From: Spirogloea muscicola
Lineage: Eukaryota > Streptophyta > Zygnematophyceae > Spirogloeales > Spirogloeaceae
Assembly (NCBI GenBank): GCA_009602725.1
Contig: WELB01000087.1
Coordinates: forward strand, 556,386-582,397
Length of the DNA stretch: 26,012 nucleotides
Direction of reading: 5' to 3'
The notes under the pieces were generated by a model. The model saw nothing but the letters and a program-made list of their open reading frames with translations. It did not search any database and was not told the DNA's origin. The translations under genes and the position numbers were made by a program. Below are positions 1 to 12,300 of this stretch, in pieces. How positions within the stretch are numbered: the stretch's first letter is position 1; every line of letters starts with the position of its first letter.

Positions 1-147
1 GGCTGCTGCCGCGCCGCGCCCGGGAACGCCGCGCGCCATTGCCTTCCCGGCCGTCGCTGCGAGCTGCCGCCACTGCGGCGAGGCCCGTGGCCGAGCCCGG
101 ACGCTCGGCAAGCCATCGCCGGAGCTCTTGGGCGGCGCCTCGTGGCC
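1..147. other. GC-rich 5' flank of the acylaminoacyl peptidase locus
   Basis: This short stretch before the first ATG is very rich in G and C. I see no TATA box or other clear promoter element. It is probably 5' untranslated region or proximal promoter of the gene that begins at 148, judged only from position. Confidence 0.4.
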
Positions 148-1223
148 ATGGCCCGGCGGGACGGGCCCGACGGCGGCTCCGTGGCGGCGGCGGCGGCAGC
201 GGCGGCGGCGGCGCCCGCCGTGAACGAGGACAAGGGAGCGGCGCTAGACCGCGCGGCCGAGCTCCTTGAGTGCTTCTGCGAGGTCGCCGCCATCGACGCT
301 GCCTGGTGCACGCCCAGCCAAGGTGAGAGGCACGCACTCGCGTCGCCATTGTGGACCTTCCTCCCGCTTCCTTGTGGTCTGCATCTGTTACCAGTGGGGG
401 TCCCTCAAGCACTTCTTATGTACGTGTCAAGCATCTAGATTGCAAGTCGCTTGCACCAACATGGACCCCTAAGCCAAGTCGAAACTGATAACTGAGCGGT
501 AAGTTCTAACAGCTGCATACCTTAGCAGCACTCACTGATCCGAGCTGGCTTGCCTGAATGCAATCTGCGCTCCTTGGCAGAGCTGTGATATGCCATTATT
601 TTAAGATATATAGCAATTGATGCCACACTTGCTCCAGCTTACACTTGACACAAGGTTAGAGCCGCTATACTCCTCTTCTAACTGCAGGTGGCGACTCTGC
701 CGGCGAGCTGGATGTGCTGGTCTTTGCAAGCCAGCGAAATTTGGCGGCCAACACCGTGAGGCGACACATCTCCTTCATGCAGCTCTCCCTGCTCGGCGGC
801 GCGCACCGATGGTCGCCATTTCCGTTCGAGCTCAGCCCCCACGCTGCGGCTTGCCCGTCCCCCACTGGCCGCCGCCTCTTCATAGCCAAGAACGGCGATG
901 GCTCTGGCAAGGAGGGGCCTGCAGCCGTGAAGCTGGAGTTGTGGGGAGGTGGCCGCCTGCTGAAGGAGATACATGTTTCCCCAGCAGCGCATGGTGCAGT
1001 CTATAATGATAAGTGGTGAGCTGCATGACTCCTCATTGGTGCAAGCAGCAATGGTTTGCTTAGCCATGTTATCCAAGCCTAAGATAGGGAGTAAGAGTTA
1101 AAGAAGGCTCATGCATGAAGACGTCTTGTACAAGGATGGTTGCAGACGATGATCTGTGAGTGCAAACGGAAGCCCCGGTATGATAATCCGCATCAGTGCT
1201 CGTGCAGGTTCGAGGGCATATCC

Positions 1224-1226
1224 TGA
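1224..1226 (+). other. Premature TGA 1 (expected Trp) in peptidase exon 3
   Basis: The exon reads W-F-E-G-I-S-stop-N-E-E-E and then continues in frame as a good homologue. Plant family members have Trp after FEGIS. One G-to-A change turns TGG into this TGA. No nearby alternative acceptor removes it while keeping the conserved residues on both sides. Confidence 0.85.
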
Positions 1227-4200
1227 AATGAAGAGGAGTCAAAAATTGCATACACTGCTGAGGAGCCGGCACCAAGCAAGCCGGTTTTCGGAAGGTACAG
1301 TACGGCGTTTGGCAAGAAGAAGCTGGGCCATGACGACTCTGAGCAGCCCAAGGAGGGCGAGAGTGCCAGAAGCGAGGCTGGGTCGTGGAAGGGCCGCGGC
1401 GAGTGGAAGGACGACTGGGGCGAGCGCTACACGGAAAAAGCAAGGCCTGTCATCTTCGTGCTTGACATTCCCAGGTCTTGCACGTTATTCTGCTCTCCTG
1501 GTACTTATTTTAGTCACTGTGGAGGAGTTATCAGTGATTCAGACTGTCAAATTGTACTAGACATCAAATGCCAGGATGTTGGGCCGAGCATTGGCAGTTA
1601 CTGTGTGCAGACCAGTGACACTTGTATATTGTGATGGCTAGTATTCCTGTCTAGATTCACAGAAGGATACGATCTGCACACTCATCAGGAGGCACGATGC
1701 TGCATAAACTTGACCAGTGACTTAGTGGTATGATCTGGCAGCGGTCAAGTAGAGGCTGTGAGGTGGCTCCCAGAGGACCTCAGCACTGGCCAGGTTGTCT
1801 GGGCGCCCCGTGTAGCCTCTGATAGCAATCCGCAGACCCTGGTCTTTGTCGGCTGGCCGTCGGCTGCCTCCAATTCTCAGACGCCCAAGAAGCTCGGCAT
1901 GGTCTACTGCTACAACCGCCCCTGCTACCTCTATGCCGCCTCAGCCCCTACCTTCTCCTCCATGTATGTTGGGAGCCCAAGGTCCAGGATTTTGGGGCTC
2001 AGTGTCAGCAATATGCAATGCAGAATTCCAACTCTGAATATTAATCTCACACACCAGCGTGAACACAGCCTGCCATCTGCTATTCCCCCAATTTTTGAAA
2101 GTATTGGTCGAGGCAGGTCTTGCATCACAGGCTTTGTATTGGAGAAGGCTTCAACGCAGCTCTGTATTGAAGCATATGTAGTGCCCCTGAGGCATAATAC
2201 CCTTGTGCTTGCCCCCTGCCGGCAGGAATTCATCCTGTGAGCAAGCAGAAACACGTGTTGTGAAACTGACAAGCAAGATCAGCTCCGCCTTCTACCCTTG
2301 CTTGAGGTACCTCTACTTGCCCACTGCTCAACCTGCACATGATGTGCGCAAATGTTTCTGCTTTCTCACTTATGAAAATCGATAATGTCAAATTCCTGAA
2401 CAATGATCTGGCCCATGCAGCAGCAGTCACAAGTGCTGTGCACCCTGATGCCTTCTTCATGTTTGTGGGGCAGCCCAGATGGTCGCCAGCTTGTCTTCTT
2501 GTCCGCTAATGCGGCTGCTGACAGCGGGGCTCATGCTGCAACGAATTCGCTGCACTCTCTGAAGTGGCCTATTGATAGCAGCCCTGAGCTCTCGTCAATC
2601 AGGACCATTGTGAGCAGCATTTGGAGAAACTTTGTACTTCTGCCTCCTTAAATTGGTCAATGAGTCATGCATTTGTATCTGATCAACCACAAACTAGCAT
2701 GCTCATTAACATTTTAATCAATTGACTTCAGAACTTGCAGCCTTACAATATGTTTTTTCAAGCTGCAGGTGGATGTGGTGCAATGCCCTGAGACAGATGA
2801 TTTTTTCCCCGGGCTCTATGCTACTAACCTGCTAGCTCGGCCTTGGATTACCAATGGTTCTTCGCTGGTTGTGGGCACAGCGTGGAGAAGTACCCTTGCA
2901 ATTGTAGAGGTTGATTTAGCAAGGTACAATGGCATATAAGCCCTCCAAGTTGCTCTGCATGGACATGCCTTTTCTTCGGGCGGCATTGGACCTTGTCCAG
3001 GTCCACACTGTAAAAGGAATTTGCGCTATGCAGGGATGTGGCCAGCCAATCTGTCATCATAATCCCCCTAGACATTCTTGCTTCTTGACGTTCTTCAGAT
3101 ACATTGTAAGAATTTTATGCAGGCACCCTTCACCGTGTCTGCATGATATGGCCCATGCGCAGTGGTTCATTACAAAGGATCAGCCCTGCAGGGTCAGAGT
3201 CTTGGAGTCTGCTTGCGGCGCACGGGAATGTGCTCATTGCTGGTAGCAACCCATCCTGACCTTAATTTTTGCTAGATCCACCAACTTGTAGTGCTTGCAC
3301 ACCAAGCTGATCATGACAAAGTTGAGCACAGTCAAAGGAATTGACTTGCAAGCTGTTGTTCGAGTGCAGCTGTTAGCACGCCGATCAGCCCTGCTAAGCT
3401 GATGCTGGGCATCAAGGAAGGAGGAAGATGGAGATGGTCACACTTACCGAAGCCCTCTGTCGAATATGCCACTCAGGTGCACACACGTCTTCTCTTGTGC
3501 AATGGGTAAATGTGTCTTGTATGTAGGTACAAGTATAGCAACAGCGAGCCTCTGAACTTGTGCAACTGTTCCTGCCCTGCAAGCCTGCAGGTGGAAAACA
3601 TTATGCAGGAAGCAAGCTTTGAGATCATGAAGATCGAGCTCCCTAAGACAGAGCAAGGAAGGAATCTCTCACAAGGTCCACAAAGACCTCCACACTTCAT
3701 ACTACTACCTTGCTGGGCAGGAGGCATAGCCTAGGTATTGTGTACTGAGGATTGGAGTCATGCTGAAGCCTGCCTTTCGGTGACTGCCAGGAGGCAGCCT
3801 TCCTTTCGAGGCCATACTTGTCAGGGGCCAGCCAGAGCCAGCACCCCTGCTGGTGGTCCCTCATGGTGGGCCTCATGGCGTCACCACGACGAGCTTTGTC
3901 ATGTCCTATTTATTCCTCGTCTCCTTAGGCTACCACGTCGTTCACGTTAATTACAGGTTTGCCCTCCTGCCAGCAGTTTCCTGCAAAGCAAGGTTACCTA
4001 TCAGCATTGCAGTGTCAAGCATGCTCTTTATGCTAAACTGGTAGGTGATATCCTGCAGAGGTTCTACTGGCTTCGGGGAGGAGGCTCTCCAGTCATTGCC
4101 AGGTCATGTCGGCAAGCAGGTACTGTGGCTCCCGGCTCTGTCCCTGCAGCCACCTGCTTCCAGTTTGTAGCATGCTTGCCAGGCACATCATACGCTATGT

Positions 4201-4834
4201 GGTGAGCATGCAGGATGTGGCAGACGTCCTATCAGCCCTCGCAAGAGTCAAGGAACATGTCAAGGACGACCGAGTGGCTGTTGTGGGTGGCTCACATGGG
4301 GGCTTTCTGGCCGCGCACTTGATCAGTCAGGTATGAGCACACTGATAAGCAGAGTCAAGATAGCACGACTACCTGAAAGGCTTCTTCTTTACGTTCTCTG
4401 CCACCTAGTCATGTCCTGCCTCAATCGTTATATGACGTTCACATCCGTAATCTCATGGGTGTGTATCATTTTGCTGGCATCAGGCACCTCGCTCTTTCAA
4501 GACGGCTGTTCTGCGCAACCCTGTGTGCAATCTTGCTTCCATGATGGGCGTCACCGACATTGCCGACTGGTGCTTCACAGAGACCTTCGGTGGCGTTACT
4601 GGTCTCTCAGCCTACACAGAAGCACCAGGATCTGATATTTTGAAGGCCTTCCATGATGCCTCTCCCATCGCTTTGGTGGACAAGGTACACTTGACCTTGC
4701 AGATATTTAACAAGTACTTGATTCTCGTGAAGGCAATCGTAGTCTGACCTTGACAAAGCCTGATAGTCCTTTTTTTCTTTCAAATCGGACAGGTTGAAGT
4801 TCCAACACTTTTTCTCTTGGGTGCGCAAGATCGA

Positions 4835-4837
4835 TGA
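4835..4837 (+). other. Premature TGA 2 (expected Arg) in peptidase exon 15
   Basis: The exon reads L-L-G-A-Q-D-R-stop-V-P-Y-F-N-G-L-Q. The family motif at this point is D.RVP, so the stop replaces a conserved Arg. One C-to-T change at a CG dinucleotide turns CGA into TGA. The triad Asp lies just before it and the triad His after it. Confidence 0.85.
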
Positions 4838-5907
4838 GTGCCTTACTTCAACGGCCTGCAAGTATGAGCTGCATGCGGCAGTCGGCTTGCTGCAGACTAT
4901 GCTTCTCACATGCCCTCGGAAGCTGACAGCATTGCATGGGAATACAGATATGCCTTCTTAGAAGCACTTTGCAGTAAGATTCTATCACAAAGTTATGCTG
5001 CATGTGCAGATCATCTAAGACACTTCTCTTGTATCGAAGTTTGTGCATGCTCTTCGAGCTAGAAATCTGGAGGCGAAAGTGCTGATCTTTCCGGAGGACA
5101 ATCACGCCATTGACAAGTCAGTCTTCTTCCCTGGAACATTCCCAAGCGCATCTTGTAGGACCAGGAACAAGTATTTGCATGCAGTGCTGCGGCAGTGTGC
5201 TATTCGGCCTGCATTGCACTTGCTGGTCAATTCTGAGGTCTGGCATGGCAGCCTAAGCTTCTCATGCACCTGCATGAGGTACCACGTATTGTTAATGACA
5301 TCTTAGAGAAATGGCTGATGCTCATTTACCACCATGAGCTCTGAAGCGATTAGATAGCTCATTTACTTCATGATGCATTACTACTGCAGGCCGCAAAGCG
5401 AGTTCGAGCACTGGGTAAACGTGGCTGTCTGGCTGCAAGAGCACCTATGAGAGGCATAGGGGCATCGGTAGAGTCTGTCTCACAAATCACAAATGCACAG
5501 ACTTCTACTATTGGCGCTGCAGTAGCGCTCCGCATGGGCAATGCGTCTGGCAATCCCTTTGATGATGACGTGCCTATGGGCCCCCTTGTAGCAGGTGCTC
5601 CCATTCACCGCGTCCATCGTCGGCGTCAGATTGTCCCAGTAGCTCTGCGGCAGAGACCCCAGGGCAGATCCCCGCCGCAGGCACGCCGCGCTCGTCATCG
5701 GTGGGCGGATGCTGGCTGAGCGCCCAAGCGCTTTCGCTACTTTCGGTGCTTCAGTTTTCCTAGCCCTTGGAGAATTCAACAGGAGCATGAATGCATGTGC
5801 TGGCGCAGACCTTTCATCGTCACTATAACAACGATCAGCAATGTTATACACGTGACGTCCCGTTGTAGCACCGATCGAGGCCTGGTCTCAGCAGTCCAAG
5901 TGCGCGT

Positions 5908-5951
5908 CCGCCGCCGCCGCCGCCTCCGCCGCCGCCGCCGCCGCCGCCGCG
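5908..5951. repeat. CCG/CGG trinucleotide tract
   Basis: A nearly pure run of CCG units with one CCT interruption lies about 370 bp upstream of the oxidase start codon. It gives spurious poly-Arg, poly-Ala and poly-Gly frames on both strands, none of which is a credible gene. Confidence 0.9.
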
Positions 5952-6210
5952 AAGCACGCCGCCATGCACGCGGCCGCGCCATGCATGGCGGTGTGATTTT
6001 GGGGAGGGGGTAGAGCTTGACCGTGTTCCTGGGCCGCCCCTCCCTCTTCCCTCGCCCCGCTCTCCTCCTTGAACGGCCCCCTCTCCCACACATATCCGTC
6101 CCCGTCTCCCATTTCCATCTACCAATCACTCAATTTTGCGGATTCTTCCCTCGCCGACCTCCGCAGCCGCAGTCGTCTCCGCAGCTCAGCTCGAGCCGTC
6201 GCGGCAGCCT

Positions 6211-6240
<30 letters not shown>
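6211..6240. repeat. Second CCG tract in the oxidase 5' region
   Basis: A run of about ten CCG units lies roughly 80 bp before the oxidase ATG, so it is likely in the 5' untranslated region. Confidence 0.9.
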
Positions 6241-6241
<1 letters not shown>

Positions 6242-6319
6242 TCCTCGCGGCGCAATTGCCGTCGCGGTCAGGCTCAAGAGGAGGCCTGTGCATGACCGGC
6301 TGCGCCCGCCGCGGCCGCC

Positions 6320-9300
6320 ATGGGGCTCGACCCGGAGGAGCCGCTGCCGAGCTCCACGCTGCGCTTCGTGCTCAACGGGCGCCGCGTGGAGGTGGCCAGC
6401 CCGGACCCCGCGGCGACGCTCGCCGAGTACATCCGCGACGTTGCGCACCTCAAGGGCACCAAGGTGTCGTGCGCTCAGGGCGGCTGCGGCGCCTGCACCG
6501 TCGCCATCGCCCCGGTTTCTGGCGGCCGGACGCTTGCCGTCAACTCGTGCCTGCGGCCCCTCTGCTCCATGGACGGGCTCGCCGTCACGACTGTGGAGGG
6601 CGTCGGCAGCCAGGCGTCTGGCCTCAGCGACCTGCAGAAGCGGCTGGTCCAGCACAACGGCACACAATGCGGCTTCTGCACCCCAGGATTTGTATGAACA
6701 TCCGCCTGAAGTTGGTCCTAGGAGGGTATTAAGTCGGGTTTGCGATATACGCTTTGGAAGTGCTCTATCAATTGGCCTTGATGGTGTCAGTTTGACACCA
6801 GCAAGACACCGCTACCACCCACAGTTCAAAGCATGTACAGAAAGTTGGAATAAGCAACTTGAATTGGTGGTCATTGCCGAGGTCTGATGTTGCAAGCAAT
6901 CTGCATTTGCCTCACTGACGTCTGCCACACATACCGAGGTAGCCATTTCCGGTACAATATATTTTCCTCAGCTTGTGCTACTTGACTGCAGGTCATGAGC
7001 ATGCACAGCCTCCTCAAGGAGACCCCAGAGCCATCTAAGCAGAGGATCGAGGACCAGCTGGACGGCAATATCTGCCGGTACAAAGCTGTAATGCAAAAAT
7101 ATTGGCTTCACGAGTTGCTATAATGAGAATGTGCAATTGAGCATTAGGAGCTTTTTGACAGGTCACCTCAGGCAGGCAGCTGAGCAAGAAGTGATCCCAG
7201 CAGGTCCTTGGGTCGACGACCAATGCTCTGGCTGACATTGTGCTGCAGATGCACAGGATATCGTCCCATCTTGGAGGTCTTCCAATCGTTTGCAGCCAAA
7301 GACGGGTGCGCACCCTCCAGCTGCTCCCGCCTGTCACAGCTGGACATGGAGGATGTAGCAAGCTGCCACTTGCTGGAGGCACGACCCAAGCCGTTCCGCT
7401 CCTATGGTGGAGGCGTCGAGTGGGTCAGGGCCTGCAGGCTGAGTGACCTACAGTCTCTGCTGCGAAAGCACGCGGGGGATATAAGAATGGTCTGCGGGAG
7501 TACGTCCACTGGCATTTACCCCCCTCCTCCCAAGCAATTCCTGGTCGACATTGCCAGCATTCCGGAGTTGAGGGTGATTGAGGTTGACAGAGATGGCTTG
7601 AAAATTGGTGGAGCTGTGTCGATTGCTGATCTCAAGCTCACTCTGGAGGAGAATGCAAGCCTCTCACGCAGTTATGCTCCGCTTGCCTCGCACATTGGCA
7701 AGGTTGGAATTGACTCACCCTGTTTGTGCCTACATCAAGTGTAGATTTTCTTCTGAGGACTTGAAGCTCCTGCATTCTGATTTCCGCCATAACTCAGGGC
7801 AATTGGCAGCTGTTGAAAGAGCCTTCGCAAGCCTTGGCTGCCACTCGTAACAGTTGATGCTCCTTATACACGTGAAGCAATTGTTCCTGCTTTGCTCCGA
7901 GAAGACCAGCTCGTATACAACAAAGGCATGCAATTAAGGTAAGCACACTTTGTGCAGGTTGCACATCCCCTGGTGAGGAACGTTGGGTCGGTCTCCGGGA
8001 ATCTTGTACTGGCTCACACGTATGCGTCCTTCATCTCCGACATGGCCACCATTCTCATGGGGGCCGGGGCAAGTCTTCACGTCGCCTGGGCGAAAGATGG
8101 AAGGGAGGAGGTCATCAAGCTGGAGACCTTCTTTTCTCTTTTGTCGTTGGATGGGCTTGTCATCCTTGCCTTGCACCTCCCAGTCCTTCCCTCATCCTCA
8201 GTGACGTTCACTCAACGAATAAGTCAGCGGAAAGTGCATGCCCATGCCATTGTTGTGGCATCCTTCGTCTTCGCCTTGGACAAGGACCTCTATGGTATGC
8301 AGCTTTCTATAAGGAGCTGACATGAGCACTCCAGATATTCTAAGTGCCAGTTGCTAAATCTCTGCACAGCTGTACAAGGGAATTTTATTTTGTCAGGTTG
8401 AAGAAAGTATTCCCTTCCGAATATGTGCAGCCTGCTGTGGTCATCCTTAAGATGCTGTTGGAAGCCGTCGTTGGTGCGGTCCTCAGTCTCTTGACATTGT
8501 TTGTGAGGGGGATGCAAGTTGCTTCAAGCAGGCATACTTATGAAGTGCCGCTTGTCCACAGCTCAAAAGACACCGTGCATAGTCTATGGAGGTGTTCAGA
8601 AAGGGCCACAGCATGCAACCAAGACTGAAGCGTTTCTTCATGGCAAATGTCTTCTTGATACCCAGGTACTGAGAAGATAGTCCATTTTACCACGATTGAA
8701 ATTGATCGAGTATTGCCTTTCTATGTACCATCTGCTTGTAGTTACTTGTCAAACGGTGGCCGGAAAAGTTGTCTTAGTGCCTCTTACTTGGCCATGATGA
8801 TCACTGAAATGTAGAAAAATGGATGTCCAGTGGATGTACTTATGCAAGCTGGTCACCTGCCAGGTAGTTGGTAAGGCTATGGATATCCTGACGGAGGAGA
8901 TGGCTGGTGACATGACCTTCAAGAAAGCGGAGTACAGAGAGAGACTTATTCAGGCCTTCTTTTTCAAGGCCGTTCTCAGTTGTCTGCCACCTAAAAACAT
9001 TCCGCAGAGCCTGGTATCAGCCGCTACAGAGGTGAGCTCAAAACAGCATTTACAGCAGTCTTATAGAAAAGGTACCTCTTAGTGCTCTGAAGGATTTCTT
9101 CCATGGGAGCTGGCTTCACATACTTCACAATCCTTGATCTCTCCTGCCATGCCCTCCCATCAAGCTCTGCCCCTTTCTTTTCATAGCTTACCTCTCTCTC
9201 CCTGAACTGATGGCAGATTCATGTGTTGTAGGATTTCATTCCACCCTGCTCAATTTGCTGTAGACTTTCATTAGATGTATAGATGTCCAAGCTCAAGCTA

Positions 9301-12300
9301 CTGCAAGCTACTATGATATAGAAGATTTGAGTGTAACAAATTTTTGTATTCTTTCCCTTGCAGTATACTTGCCCAGTATCCAGTGGGACTGTTGACTTTG
9401 ACACGGTGAGAAGATGGACAGGTTGCCACTTATGCTGCCACACCACCATTGGTGCACTGTTGACAGCATCCATAGAGTTGACCCACACTACTTCACTTAT
9501 CAGCACACTAATTGTCCACTGTCTGGCATTATTCCCGTGCAATTGCAGGACGAAGCTGAATACCCTGTCTCAAAGCCCATTTCAAAGCTCTCAGCTGCCA
9601 TCCAGGTAAATTTAAAGGCAAAGGACTTTGTAAGACCATTGACCTCCGAGCAGCAGTGTAGCTGACTCGGCTTATTGATGTATTTGTCACGAGGCTGAGC
9701 CAGCTTATCAGTTCTTGGATCATTGTGTAGACCACAGGGGAGAGTATCTACACAGATGACACATACTTTGCTCATGAGCTGTATGGGGCATACGTCCTTA
9801 CCACAGAGGGCAATGCAGCAATTGCTGGCATAGATGCATCTGCGGCATTGGCCTTGGAGGGTGTTGTCTCATTTTTCTCCTCGGAGACCTTAGCCAAAGA
9901 TGGCTACTGCAATCAACTAAGGTCAGCTTCTTGTTCATTTGCAAGTTGCCCTGTAAGGACTCTAAGACAGTGGATGAGAGAGAAGACATCTAATAGTATC
10001 ACAGATTTCCTTCCTAGGTGCACAAGTGCACGTACAGGGGTTCACAAGTGCACATACATGTCCTACCAATGAGGGGCCAAATCGTGCAGCAAGTAGAAGG
10101 TAGCACAGTAGACGTGGCTGACCGTGTCCTTCTGACCTTCAGTGAGTACGAGGAGCTCTTTGCAACCAAGAGGTCGCAGTACTGTGGCCAGGTCGCTGGC
10201 CTGGTTGTGGCCAAGACACTGGTACTGCAATAGCTCTCCAGTGTATCGGACTTTGCAGTCTCTGTCTGCAGTCTCTGTCTCATTGGCTGCTCTTCACAAC
10301 TCCTATCTACAATGTCTCTAGCTACAAGCTGTGGTTTCAAGAACCAGTCTGAACCAGCTTTGCACTTTACTGAGCCACACTATGATTGAGCTTCTCAAGC
10401 TATGCACTGTGATATGCGTGCTTCTCCTATTCTCCTATCCTCCTAACCTCCTCTGCTCCTTACAGAGATGTGCCAGGGAAGCCGTGGAGCTTGTAAAGAT
10501 TGAGTATGCAGACATAAGCTCGCCACTACTGACAATCGAGGATGCCATCATTGCGAATTCATTTTTCAACGACAGCCGAAAAGTGGTTAAACAAGGTTGT
10601 CAAGCAGACGCAAGTGATAAGTGTAACTCATGCAGTTGCTGACGAAGACATTTGACAGATGAATTACATATGCAGGGCATATCAAACCACAGCATAGACA
10701 GAATTTGAGGTCAATAATTGACGAAGCTGTCACCTTCTGGATATTCTGCACATTCTTAGCACTCTAAAGTGGACATTCTTCACACAACAAATGGTAGTAA
10801 GGTTCCTGCCTAATGTCAATGTGCAGGCTCTGTGAAGGTCGGCATGTCTGAGGCTGACACTGTTGTAGAGGGGGAGGTAAGCTGTTCCTGGCATACATTG
10901 AATCTACTATACCAGCAGACCTTTGATGTACTTAGGTTTGTGCTTGTTCCTTGCTGGCTTTCACAGTAATATCGAGTCTCTTTGTTTGGCACTTGCAGGT
11001 ATGTGTTGGCCACTGCAAGCACTTCCACCTGGAGCTACAGAAAGCAGTAGCTGTCCCCACGGAGAATGATGGCATCAGTATATATGCAAGCAGCCAACAC
11101 CCATCTCAGGTCACAAGCCAGAGCCCTACTGGTACCTACTTTCCACGCTAATTTGGCATGAGCAAGCTGTCGACCAAATTCGCTGCTCATACCTCAGCTT
11201 GTGCGTGCACAGTTGCAATATTGCGCTGCCGCAGCTACAAAACTACCTCATCACAAAGTGCGAGTGAGTATATCAATTCCAGCTTGATAGTATGCACAAC
11301 TACTCAAGAAGGCATGTCAGACTTGATTAGCTGTCTAAGTTGCGGAAGTTGCAAGACTTAGCTAGTATATTATGCTGCAAAATCTAGAAGTGAGATGTTC
11401 TTGTTAGCTTGACTGCTACTGATACTTCTGTACAGGGGTGACATACAGCAGTACATGCACGATATCTTTCAGATGGTCACTCATGAATGAGATGTTATAC
11501 TACATCACTTTTGCGTTCTCCAGGTTATTGTCAACCGTGTAGGTGGTGCATATGGTGCCAAGATAAATAGGTCAACACCCGTTGGTGCTGCAGCTGCAAT
11601 TGCAGCTCATAAGCTGCGGAAGCCCGTGAGGCTTTCCCTTGATCTATCTACAAACATGCAGGCAAATCAACTGGCCTTTCATGCTCTTGTCATATTTGCC
11701 TGGACATCACACCTTTTATCACCTCCTTTGCTACCATGTGTGCTCTGTATAACCTGAACAGCACCTGTCTTCAATGACCAAGATGTGACATACTTGAAGC
11801 TCACCAGGTGTGCCGGTATCTCAAATTTTGTCCAGTCAATTCCATATCAGCTTATTTGATTCCTGATTCCTACCTTATACCCTTTGCTTGACCAGGCAGT
11901 GGGTGGTCGAAGCCCTTACATGATCAAGTATAAGGTGGGGCTCAGGAGGAGCGGCAAGCTTGCCGCAATAATGTTAAGTGCATACAACAATCACGTGAGT
12001 GCCAAAGTTCGAAACCTATGTGCTGCAGATGGCCAATGCTTGTTGGATGGTGGTTTGCAGGAGTTTAGCTGCACCACGATGCTTCCCTCAATCAAAATTT
12101 GTACCTCTTACCTCCCAGCTACTCTCGCCATCCTACTTGTAAGGAGGGCATTCGTTGGCACCTCAAATACAGACCGGGTTGGCTGGGACAGGGTGCGCAT
12201 AGGGATCTGGATGGTTACCCAGATATGGACATGCTCTTTGTAAGTATAGACAACGTTTACAAATGCCCCAACTGGGAGATGACAGGAATATGTGCAAGGA

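Larger units (their letters stand above)
148..5450 (+). pseudogene. AARE: Acylaminoacyl peptidase (S9C), 17 exons, two in-frame TGA stops
   Basis: Exons: 148-322, 688-1015, 1208-1500, 1753-1963, 2226-2306, 2474-2609, 2769-2923, 3163-3242, 3370-3476, 3591-3675, 3791-3956, 4059-4119, 4214-4330, 4484-4684, 4793-4861, 5040-5116, 5390-5450. Phases agree throughout and give 800 codons plus a TGA stop; plant homologues are about 760 aa. The family releases N-acylated amino acids from peptides, mainly in the cytosol. The N-terminal propeller part shows RNLAAN, KLGMVYCYNRPC and SPDGRQLVFLS. The alpha/beta-hydrolase part shows VPHGGPHG, the nucleophile elbow GGSHGG (Ser653), the triad Asp in LGAQD (Asp745) and the triad His in PEDNHAID (His777). 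Codon 174 (TGA at 1224-1226, where FEGISW is expected) and codon 747 (TGA at 4835-4837, where the family has Arg in D.RVP) interrupt the frame. The first stop comes long before the catalytic domain. Exon 1 has a run of ten alanines. The family call is very sure; pseudogene status is an inference that sequencing error could undo. Confidence 0.88.
5451..6319. other. Intergenic region between the peptidase and the molybdenum hydroxylase
   Basis: The left part (about 5451-5850) has open frames on both strands but nothing recognisable. The right part is the GC-rich upstream region of the oxidase gene and holds two CCG tracts and a CCAAT sequence near 6121. The start at 6320 sits in a strong translation context (gccgccATGG). 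I see no convincing TATA box. Confidence 0.5.

Noticed and set aside
1224-4837. Reassignment of TGA to an amino acid in this genome
   Set aside because: The two TGAs sit at Trp and Arg positions, the peptidase itself ends with TGA, and the 1282-codon oxidase has no internal TGA. One new meaning cannot fit.
5480-5851. 123-codon open frame on the minus strand overlapping the peptidase 3' flank
   Set aside because: I recognise no domain, it has no clear start context, and similar open frames occur on the other strand at the same place.
6119-6667. 182-codon minus-strand frame
   Set aside because: It is the antisense of oxidase exon 1 and the CCG tract; the plus strand carries clear iron-sulfur motifs.
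10018-10142. Oxidase exon 10 starting earlier, since the frame stays open upstream
   Set aside because: It would insert about 40 residues where the family has few, and the acceptor at 10142 restores a split Ser codon cleanly.
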